Shown here: positions 10,246 to 19,437 of the stretch, in pieces
Layout: each line of letters opens with the position of its first letter
Numbering within the stretch: the stretch's first letter is position 1
The notes under the pieces: model-generated
Told to the model about the DNA's origin: nothing
Database searches by the model: none
The model's input: only the letters and a program-made list of their open reading frames with translations
Source: Selaginella moellendorffii
Lineage: Eukaryota > Streptophyta > Lycopodiopsida > Selaginellales > Selaginellaceae
Length of the DNA: 64,000 nucleotides
Assembly (NCBI RefSeq): GCF_000143415.4
Contig: NW_003314268.1
Coordinates: 1,131,247 to 1,195,246 of the forward strand
Direction: 5' to 3'
Program-made: the position numbers and the translations under genes

Positions 10246-11339
10246 AGAGGGTGAAAGCCCAAAGCGTTCGTCTCCCAGACCTTATGGGGTTTGGTGAGCT
10301 CCAAAAGTATAGTAAGGGGAGGACTATAGTGGAGCCCGTTTGGCCAGGAAAGGCTAGTTTGGCCCAGGAAAGCTGTACCTAGTGTTGGGTGATGAGCTGC
10401 CCACTGGGAAGTCCAAGACTAGAGTGAACACAGACCGACAAGCGGGGTAACTTGGTGAAGTGTTCAAGAGCCAGCTCTAGTTTCCCTGGGAGATCGACTG
10501 GCCGATGCTCCCAGCCCAAGTGTGGGTGGCACTACCTATTTGGATACCAGGCGTGGCTCAACGGAACCTCACTCTAAGCCCATGGCTAGAGCACCCAAAG
10601 GCAGAAGGCGGGGAGAGTACCCACGAGGCTCGTATAAGGCCACGGTGTTCCGAAATGTTGCCCCAAAGTCCCAGACAGTGAAAAGGAAGAGGAGTCATCC
10701 TATAGTGTAGAGACCAAGGATACGGTCATGTGAGGAGCAAGTCCCAGAGGACCGTGGGACTTAATGGTCAGGCTTGTGGGCCTTGATTTAGTGGCAGTGT
10801 TGGCGAACACGGCCATGGGCAGAAAGGGACTTGGTGGGGACCGGAAAGGGGATATTGGGGAAGGCTATTCCCCATGTCTATGGGCATCCTAAAGATGCTA
10901 AGGAGTGGATCTAGGATGATCACTCATGGACGGATGGCCCAGTTTTTGAGAGACAGGACTGTGATGTAGGTGGTGTCAGACCACCGATGTGACCAAGGTG
11001 AATGGGCACGGCCTTAGTGTAACGGGCCGATATGTCGGTGGTACCTTAGGGTGTCGGTCATGGGATCGGACATGTGGAGCACTTGGACCAAGTGCAAAGG
11101 TTGAGTGGCAGGGATGCCATTCTCGGGGCTAGCAAGCCCAAGTCCAAAATAGGACTTATGCAGGTTGTGAGTGAGATTCCTCTAAGTGGTCGGAAGTGTG
11201 GTTAAGTGACTAAAGTAGAATGGAAAAATTAGTCGCTTACATCCGGATTAAAACCAATCTAACGGCTACCAAAATCCCATTATGGTAATATTAGTATATG
11301 GCATCGTAGTCATACACTTGGATCTCACATCATTCCTTT
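10246..11339. other. GC-rich repeat-like DNA, no gene seen
   Basis: About 1.1 kb, compositionally unlike the AT-rich flanks, with no ORF above about 60 codons and no protein similarity I can recognise. It lies directly beyond the 3' end of the minus-strand Gypsy-type integrase tail, so part of it may be the LTR or untranslated end of that element. I could not find matching LTR ends by eye. Confidence 0.35.
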
Positions 11340-11885
11340 AGACTATTAGAGTTCTTTTGTAGGTAGGCTGGGATCTGGAGGAACTTTAGGAGGAAGCATT
11401 GGCGAATCTATAGTAGTATCAATTGTTCCTAATCCCTTTATGAACCGTTTCAATTGATGCACATGCATAATTTCTGGAGGATTGGCATACTGGATGTCAT
11501 GCCGAACCTCATAAACTTCTGGTCAAACTTGCCGCAACACTTAATACAGTCCTTTCCATTGAGCAAGGAGCCCCTTAGATAAACCACATACTATAAGATG
11601 GGGAAAACAGACTAACACCAAGTCATCCACTTTATACTCCGCGGGTGGACAATGATGAGAATTGTAGCATTGTTATTGTCCTAGTTATACACGGCCTAAT
11701 TGTTTGGTAGACTTTGGTCGGATAAGTGGAAGAATGCTTATCAAATACTGATCCTACGTCTTAGCATCAATAGTTCGTGGCAATCACGAAAGTAAACCCA
11801 GTTCCGTTAGTAATATTGGATCATGACCATATAGGAATTTTTATGGTGAAGCACCAACAGAACTCTGCACCCTTATTGTTAAGAC
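11340..11885 (-). mobile_element. Gypsy-type retrotransposon fragment, integrase C-terminal part
   Basis: Read on the minus strand across frameshifts, this stretch gives the tail of a Ty3/Gypsy polyprotein. Blocks are SPYKFLYGHDPI and TELGLL, then DAKTDQYLISILPLIRPKS-like text, KVDDLVLVCFPHL, LLAQWKGLY, VLRQV, YEVRHDIQYANPPE and VHQLKRF. It has several stops, is incomplete and is clearly dead. GTTAAGACCCCGAAC just outside (11879) could be an element boundary. Confidence 0.7.
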
Positions 11886-12239
11886 CCCGAACAAAATAAA
11901 GACTAAAAAATGCAAAAGACAAAGAGAAAAGCTAGTGGAAACAAAGAAAAGGCATTAGATTAACGTTGATTCAGATTGTGGAGAAATGGAACAAGATTAA
12001 CCTATATATACTATAGGTTGATGAAGCTCCACCACTCTTGGATTGAGGACAGCCTAAATATAGCTGAGGTCGAGGAGGCACCACATCATCATCAGGAATG
12101 TGGCTCGAGAATTAGGAATCGTACAGGAAATCAGAGAGTCAGGAATAGGGAAGTGTCTCGAAAGTTAGGAATGTGGTCTGCAAGTTAGGAATCCGGCAAG
12201 AGTCAGGAATGTGGCAAGAATTGGGGGATTCCTGACAGC

Positions 12240-12960
12240 ACCCCCTCCTCAAGAACAAGTGGAACGAGGATGTGAACAAGAACGAAGAGGAGGATGAGAT
12301 GAGCGGCGAGGGATGGGAAATGGAGAAAAAGAATGAGGACTGGGATGAGAAGGATAGCAACAGTGGAAGTACTGAACAAGGTCAGGAGAATGAATCACGT
12401 TGTTCGCAGGTTCCTAAGTGCATTCCTCAGGTCCATAACCCTTCCAGTCGACCAGATAATAGAGTTTAGACTGTGAAATCTTGGAATTAAGGATGTCATG
12501 AACTTCGTACTCAGACCCATCCTCAAGCTGCACTGGTGGAGGTGGAGGAATGACCCGATTTGGAATAGGATTGGGAATATAAGGCTTAAGGAGAGAGGAG
12601 TGAAAAACAGGGTGAATTTGATATGAGGAAGGAAGTGCAAGGTGATAAGTGACAGGATTAATGATGGCAGTGATAAAGAAAGGACCGAGGCGTTTGAAAT
12701 CAAGTTTTGGACAGGGCCTGGTGGTGGAGATATTTTGCCTGAGGAGCTAGACTTTATCCCCGATATTATAAAGGGGACAATCCTAACGATGGACATTGGC
12801 AAATGTTTTGTGAAATTCTTGAGCACGATGGAGGTGGAAGGAGATGGAGTTGTGGATTTCCTAGAGATTGGAGACAAATGCCTCAGAGCGGGGATTTGAA
12901 TGAGAGGATTTAAATGAAGAAGGAAGTGAGAAATTGAATCGGGGATTTCGGGCAAATAAG
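12240..12960 (-). mobile_element. Chromovirus (Gypsy) fragment with chromodomain
   Basis: A second, different Gypsy tail on the minus strand. In successive frames it reads GDKV..LLRQNISTTRPCPKL, LGPFFITAIINPVTYHLALP, IHPVFHSSLLKPY, then a linker with PPPPPVQLEDGSEYEVHDIL and a chromodomain-like end, LYYLVDWKGYGPEECT and EPANNVIHSPDLV. The chromodomain places it in the chromovirus branch. Frameshifts and a stop within the chromodomain show decay. Below 12240 comes a run of variations on AGGAATGTGGC (12090-12225), probably a short tandem repeat in its LTR or 3' end. Confidence 0.75.
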
Positions 12961-13049
12961 GGGGGAAATTTGAAGAAAAGAGTGAACAGAGTTATTATAG
13001 GAAAACTCAGCAAAGGGAAAGATATTGAACCAGTTATCCTGATAATAGT

Positions 13050-15185
13050 TAATAAAGCATCTCAAAACTCCAAGCCTACAAGTAGATGAAACGTTATACT
13101 GACGACACTATTGTGGCATCGACTGCTATAATAGTTGCGTACGGGAGGTCTAACCTGGCCCACGAAGCTAAAGTTTTGTTTGCTTCCATGCCGCAGAAAG
13201 ATGTAATCTCATGGACTGCACTCCTCGCTGCAAATGCCAGAAGAAGGGACCTTGTGGAACTTGCAAGAATGATCTTCGCGGCCATGCTGCAGTGGAACTT
13301 GGTCTGCTGCACGACCATTATCCAGATGCTGGCTCAGGACCGAAGCTTGGATCAAGCACGCGATATCTTTGATCGATTGCCTGAAAAGAATAAGGCACCT
13401 AGACTGCACTGATCCAAGCCGCCAGTTCCACCAAGCGAACTATCAACTCCCGATTCCACGCTCTCCACCTTGCTGATCTCTTCCCTCCCGCGAGACGCTT
13501 CCATCGATGACGCCATCGCTATCTTCAACCGCAGCTCCCCGCGCAATGCAAGAACCTGGGAAGCGATTCTCTCGGCCTTTTCGCATCTTACTCTCGTCCA
13601 GGAAGCTGACAGCGTCTTCTGGATCATGCCACAGCACTCGACGATCAAGCCATATTGGTGTGGAGAACAAATGGTGCCTAGAGGAGGCGGCATGCTCTCA
13701 AGGAGTGCGCTTGGCGTTTTGGGTCGACTCCATGGCCCCCCGTAATGGTGCCGGCAAATGCAAGACGGGACTGTCCAATCACAACCAGCAACCGAAATAA
13801 ATGGTTGCTAGCAATGAATTTAGTTCTTCAGTACATACCGACACTATCAGTTTGCACAGGATCCCAGCAATGGAGTCACACATCTTGGCTTACGTGCTTT
13901 GTAATGAGCTAGTGAGTATGGCATTTGCAATGGTGGCTAAAGATAAACAGATCAACCGTGTCCTTGAAGAGCTTTTCTCTGAAGAGGTGAGTTTTCTTGA
14001 GTGTTGAAGAAGATCTCGGACCCGTATGATGACGAGCAAGATTTTGCGTTTCCAGACCTTCAAGCTGGAACAACGTGTACAGCCTGACTACTTCTTTGCT
14101 ACAGCCATTCTGAGACAGCGCTGCAATGGTGGCATTCCAGCACTTGGAGTCCCTCACTGGCACAACTCGATCGCTTCAGTCACCAGGCCGTGCTGAGCGC
14201 AAGCAGCGCTCATGGCGATCCAGGAAACACTGGTCGGCCTCGAGATGGTCTCAAACAGTTTCTTTGCTCGCTCCAACTCTCCGTTTTGCTGCAACCATGG
14301 CCGTGCAAGCCACGACGTCCTGCTCTCAGGTAGACTCGTGAAATATATACTCAGCTTCTTCCAGTTTACAGCCCCGGGAGCACACAGAGATCATCGTCGT
14401 GAGCGACACCTCACTCCTCTGGGGCCTCAGGACGAGCAGATAATTCTCGCAGCAGCCACCGAGAGCCGAGTCCCACGGCACAAGATCCCGCCGACGCATG
14501 CAGTAGAAAAGCTCCAGAGAATTTTTCAAGTCCGGCCCGAGAATTACACAGCCATCGTTTCGTTACACAACACGTTGTTGGCGGAGGCAACTTTCGCAAA
14601 GAACCGGCTTGCCTCAACGAGAAGATCATTCCGGGCATAGGCAAACACCATCGCGTTCCAACAGGCAGCGTCCCTCACCGGGAGAGTATCGAAGAGCGCT
14701 CGAGCTTGATCTAGAGTTCCTCGACTCCGACTATAGGCCGAGATCATCGTCGTGGAGCTCACAACGTCGAAGGTGTTCTCTCGAAGGTGTTCTTGGCGGG
14801 CTCGACACTGTCACTGGCAACGTATCCTTGCAGAAGCCCGTTGTAGGAGACGACGTTCCCCTTGGCCATGGCATCGAAGACACTGCGTGCTTCGGTGTTA
14901 TGCCTGGCTTGGGCATAGCACTGGAGGATGGTGGTTCAAGAACAGGCTTCCCAGGCGGGCATTGCGTGAAAGATCTCGCGAGCGGCCTCCGGATCGTGGT
15001 CCTGAGAGAAGCACTGGATCATCGTGTTGAAAGAGATGGCATCCCGGTGCTCCATTCGATCGAAGATGAGCTTGGAGCTCGCGGTATCGTTTAAGCGAGG
15101 AGAATGATCGTGCAAGCAGCGATTCCACCATGCGCCCTTCGCTTGATTCCTCGTGCTCGCTGTAAACCTCCTATAAAGATATGCA
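13050..15185 (+). pseudogene. PPR pseudogene, copy B (rearranged, with CASTOR/POLLUX piece)
   Basis: Degenerate copy of the PPR gene at 19438-21999. Forward half: about 13080-13645, matching reference 19905-20503, with an internal deletion and frame loss near 13390-13450. From about 14030 to 15110 the sequence is inverted and matches reference 21640 back to 20506. Minus-strand peptides such as MPVRDSKCWNATIAALSQNG and VSSTTMISAYSRSRGTLDQA are recognisable. Between the halves (13870-14005) lies a forward copy of a CASTOR/POLLUX exon. In the reference locus that exon lies just beyond the PPR stop on the other strand, so this block is one inverted segment of PPR 3' end plus channel gene. Frameshifts, deletions and orientation exclude a functional product. 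Confidence 0.88.
13870..14005 (+). pseudogene. CASTOR/POLLUX exon fragment
   Basis: The plus-strand frame reads YVLCNELVSMAFAMVAKDK followed by QINRVLEELFSEEVS. The intact channel gene encodes the same segment on the minus strand at about 22310-22420 (YVLSNELVSMALAMVAEDK, then QINRVLEELFSEE). Four substitutions and loss of the neighbouring exons show a relic. Its position directly next to the inverted PPR tail preserves the order of the reference locus. Confidence 0.85.
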
Positions 15186-15527
15186 GAGCTCAATGGAACT
15201 TTCACACATGACAACAAATACATTCGGCGGACTCGTCTCTCACAAAGTGGTCGCAGCAGTCCAGGTTCCCTCCCCACTGCGCTCCTCTCGGGCTTCCTCC
15301 TCATCGCCAGTGCCCACACAAAATCATGCAACTAGAAAGGAAATGTAGCAGGATGCAAAGGCATCGCCAATGGAAAATAAACATTTCAGCCGCGGGCACC
15401 TCCAAGATAATTAAAGGTCCACTCTTAAACACTGTTCACAACCAAGAAATCTTGATGTCTTTTTTATTTCAAACACTTTTTAACTGTATATTTCATTTAA
15501 TTAAGATTCTAATTTCCATATTAAATT

Positions 15528-16415
15528 TTAGATATGGCATAACATATGGTTATTTGTATCAGACGCCCATAATACGTTATTAGGAAACTTTGATTTATAA
15601 ATAACTAAATTACAATCATTTTGGACTACAAAATATGTTGGCATAAAACATTCAAGTTTAGGGCTGCAATATTTATTTGAAGACCACAATACTTCCTGAA
15701 TATGTTTAAATACAAGACTCCCATTATTTTGTAATATTAAATTACAACTAAACAAATTTTTAGAAGAATAGTTTTTTTCCCAAATTATTTTTTCCTTTGA
15801 ATATAAAGTAAGCACACAATCTACTTTTAAAAATAATATATTTTTACCATTAGGAGAAACTAAAAAGCTATCACTATAAAGAATTGTATTAGAGTATAAC
15901 ACACTAAATCTTAGTTGGCAATAAATAATATGATCGACTAAACTTTTTCTATTTAAATATGCAGTTATAGAAATAGAATCATCTGTTTTGAGATTATATT
16001 TTAATATATATTTATACCCTTCTTTCTCAAAAGAACCTGCACATTCTTTGTTTATAATATCTGTACTTAAAGCTAATAAACTTTGCAAACCATTCAATAT
16101 GTATAGACCTGAAATTGATGCATCTGTGTTTTCAACAGAACAATGATCTTTGCATTTAATAAATACTGAAACTATTCCTCTTGAAGTATTGACTTCAGCA
16201 TCATCACCATAAGTTGTTGGATAACTTTCATCATATTTAATTTTTTCTAATAATTGATAAAAAGCTGTAATAATTTTACCAATATCATAAGGATTTAAAT
16301 ATCCACTTCTTCCAATAATAGGTTTTTTAGCAATAGATTCATTAAAGTGTAAACTTAACATAGTAGATATAACTAAAATGTACTTTAATATAACTTTATC
16401 CATTTTAAAAAACAC
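15528..16415 (-). CDS. Secreted GNA-type lectin chimera, copy 2
   Basis: Uninterrupted ORF of 295 residues (or 291 from the second Met, which aligns with the start of copy 1). It differs from copy 1 at only about 15-17 positions, mostly conservative (for example N to Y in the helix before ILNG, and G to D near the C terminus). The signal peptide, the cysteine-bearing N-terminal domain and the QNDCNLVIYKS lectin site are all kept, with no stops or frameshifts in either copy. That suggests recent duplication and possibly retained function. AT-rich codons (Lys, Asn, Ile, Tyr) dominate, unlike nearby genes. The upstream flank has a (TA)n tract of about 30 bp near 16435-16467. Confidence 0.75.
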   Translation of the reverse strand: MFFKMDKVILKYILVISTMLSLHFNESIAKKPIIGRSGYLNPYDIGKIITAFYQLLEKIKYDESYPTTYGDDAEVNTSRGIVSVFIKCKDHCSVENTDASISGLYILNGLQSLLALSTDIINKECAGSFEKEGYKYILKYNLKTDDSISITAYLNRKSLVDHIIYCQLRFSVLYSNTILYSDSFLVSPNGKNILFLKVDCVLTLYSKEKIIWEKNYSSKNLFSCNLILQNNGSLVFKHIQEVLWSSNKYCSPKLECFMPTYFVVQNDCNLVIYKSKFPNNVLWASDTNNHMLCHI

Positions 16416-16431
16416 TCATGTTTTAATGTGT

Positions 16432-16433
<2 letters not shown>

Positions 16434-16467
<34 letters not shown>
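16434..16467. repeat. (TA)n microsatellite
   Basis: Uninterrupted alternating TA of about 30 bp, about 20-50 bp upstream of the start codon of lectin copy 2. The same place upstream of copy 1 has a shorter, imperfect tract (about 8855-8878). It could affect the promoter or simply be unstable. Confidence 0.9.
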
Positions 16468-16469
<2 letters not shown>

Positions 16470-17099
16470 GGTGGGACACATGAATTTCTCTCTATAAAGC
16501 TATACCAAACGTGCTTCAATAAATATTCGGATAAAGAAAAGGATGATATGCCAATTGTGTCTATCTTATTAGAAATGATTTTATACTTAAATAAATATTA
16601 TTCTATTAAAAAAAAATTTGATATATATTATGTTTTCCCTAGTGTATTTGATCTTTCAATAACAAATTAAGAACTTAGCTTAACCAATAATTAGTAACTA
16701 AATACCTAATAATATTTTATATTGTTTTTTATTAATTTTAGTTAATATATTTTTAATTTTAAATATTAAAATCCACTAATTTTAATTAATAATAGATATT
16801 TATATAATTATTTTTTAATAAAAATGATATTTTAATTATATAGCTTCTATTTTAAAAAATTAATAAAGAAAAATTATATTTAAAAAAAATATATTAAAAT
16901 GTTTGCCTTTATGTTGCAGTCATATGTGCCACCAGACATAACATTTTTTTGTTTCCTATAAGTAAATCTGTTATAGGTGGGATATTTGAGAATACTCTTA
17001 GTATATTCATTTGACGATTTGGATTAAATGTATTAATAGAATCAGTTGATTTGAAAGTGTTTAAGAAATTTAAATTTTTATAATTATAACTGTAATCTT

Positions 17100-18650
17100 T
17101 TTTATTAATAACATTAAATATAAAGACTTTTGGATATTCTTAAACATCTTGTGTCAAACCAAAAAAATATTTTTGCCATCTTACCCAAGAGAGTGTGTAT
17201 CTTGTTTCCCAATCTTTTCTAATTAAAAATTCAAATTACAACTGAAAAATTAACACAATTTGGGTGCTTTAGAGGTGGCTAATGTGCCTCTATCAGTGCT
17301 ACAAGTGCATTTAGTGTACCTAAAATATATTTGGATATTTTGGGATATTTTATTATTTAACAGTTTTTATTAATTTAGATTAATGTTATGTTTAAATGTT
17401 ATAACAAAATATTTATAAATTATAAATTTTTTCAAGCTCCTCCATGCTCAACAAAAAGAAATCTATAAACACAAAAGTAAAAAGAGAAGCACTAAAATAA
17501 ATTAAATGAGGTCCAGATGAAATAAATTCTCAATAATATAAGATCAAACAAAGGAACGTCCATTTAAAATTTACAAAATTATAAGAATTAAAAGAACAAT
17601 TATAATTAAAATTCATAGAACAAACCAGTGTTGGCATACTAGATTTAAGTTGCTAATGTGTAGAAATCAGTCAATTTGTATCCTTTGGTTCACAAGATCT
17701 AGAGGTGTCGTGCAAGAATTGCTAACGAGTAAATCTAGAGCTGTTGCTTTTAAATCAGCAGTGACACAAAGAGAGATTAGCAGAAGATCTGAAGCAATAG
17801 GAGAAGATCTAACCACTAGAATCTTGACAAGCTCCTCCACAGCACCAACAACACCTTAGATTTCCTTCTTGGCAGTCGGCAGCTAGGTCTTTGGTGAATT
17901 GACTATGGCAATAGCCTCCATACTCCTAACCAAGCCATTGTGTGGCTGCCATGCCAAATCAAAGGTGATGTGAGGAAATATGAGTAAGAAAACTACTGTG
18001 CTAAACAAGAGAAAGAGACCACAAAGCACATTTTTAAGAGTGATGGCAACTGATTGAGCTTGGTCTCATGTTGTGAACCTTTTAACTTATTCTTCTGGCA
18101 AAGGAGTTAGGCATTGGAAATATAACTATTGTGAGAAAACATATGGCAATCCACCAAAAAGAATGAAAGGTAATGATATTGAAACATGACTACCACTAAG
18201 AGCCACATGCTTCTCCAAGCACTCCATCATGCTTGCCATACTAGCATGCTTTTGATTCAGAGCACTATCAGCCTATCTGACCAAACTCTAAACAATTGTA
18301 TTACATTTGCAAACACTCATTTGTTCTTTTTGTAGGAAGAACAAAGCTGAAATTAGTTGTTTGGTCTTTCTCACATTTAGTTCCCACCACCATTAGCACC
18401 ACTATAAACACCATTTCCACCTGGGCTTAACTTTGGGCAACAAACATTATCAATCTAATTAATCAACTAAGATTCTCGTTTTAAATATCAGTCTTACTCG
18501 TACAGATTAAAGGCTTCTCCCTTCTTTACATAATCCACGAAAACAAAAGAGGGGATATTATCTAATCAATCCAACCAATTTTCTAGTTTTGGCTGAGAGA
18601 TTTATATTGAATATTTTCATTATAAATTTTTTGTGAAATGAGGATATTCT
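17100..18650. other. AT-rich region with repeat-like text, no gene seen
   Basis: About 1.5 kb beyond the shared lectin flank. 17100-17640 is very AT-rich. 17640-18500 is more balanced, and its minus strand has a short CCPKLSPGGNGVYSGANGG-like stretch that could be a decayed retroelement gag, which is too weak to claim. No continuous reading frame. Confidence 0.35.
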
Positions 18651-19063
18651 AAGGATATACTTTACTGCAAAATTGGAGCTCAAACACTTTTAGGGCTCAC
18701 TTTTGACCAGTCAAATAAATAAGGGCAAAAGTATAGGTTTAACTAAAATATGCATATTCTAAAAATATACTTTCAAGTCTGACAGGTCTCCAGTGAGCAT
18801 TTCGATGCTTGGCGATGTCAACTACTTGGAGCAGCTGGGATGCCTTTCTCGCATTGCTGTGAGGATTTCTGCGAGTGGGTGTTTGAGAGGTTGGAGAGAA
18901 TGTTCCCTCTCCTAATCTCATACACTCGTGCGAACCAGCAGGCTCGTTATGCTGCTGGCACGGTATAAAGCTCTCAGAGTTTTCTTTTCTCCGCTGATCA
19001 TACTGGGTGTTTGATCAGGTGTTCGTGACGGGCAACCGTAAGTTCGTTTGCTGAACGAAAATC

Positions 19064-19222
19064 ACATGGAGCTCCTGGTGGAGACGTTTATGGAGCAGCA
19101 CAGGATCGGGTGTGGTTCGTGAGCAAGGATCAGAAGGTGATCAGGGACGAGGTTTACATCTGTCTGCCCTGCTTCCCCGAGATCAGCCAGCTCCCCGAGC
19201 TATGGAGGCAGCCAAATAGGTG
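19064..19222 (+). pseudogene. Relic of an unidentified coding sequence
   Basis: Between the repeated 5' flank and the PPR start, plus-strand text reads MELLVETFMEQHRIG, then after a one-base shift VWFVSKDQKVIRDEVYICL and PCFPEISQLPELWRQPN before a stop. The amino-acid composition and codon use look like real protein, but one frameshift is needed. I do not recognise the family. It may be an old gene fragment caught in the PPR upstream region. Confidence 0.35.
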
Positions 19223-19437
19223 ATCTCATTGTCTCTTTATCACTCTTCCAGCTCTCAAATTCTCTCATTTCTTTTGCAGCTCGCGATCGTCTTGCCTCTG
19301 TGATGGCTCTCAAGCTCGCTCCAATTCATCAAGAACTTCAAAACGTCAATGAAATCAACAAAAGACAACAAAGTCAATAAACCTCAAAGACTATTGACTT
19401 TCTTTGCATCCTAAACAATGTTTATAGTTCACATCGT

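Noticed and set aside
9605-10382. Long ORFs on both strands (up to about 206 codons) over the minisatellite
   Set aside because: They come from repeat units in multiples of three. The products are monotonous and open in several frames at once, with no domain.
17640-18450. Possible Copia gag fragment on the minus strand
   Set aside because: Only one short Cys-containing stretch suggests it; no zinc-knuckle spacing or protease/integrase text nearby.
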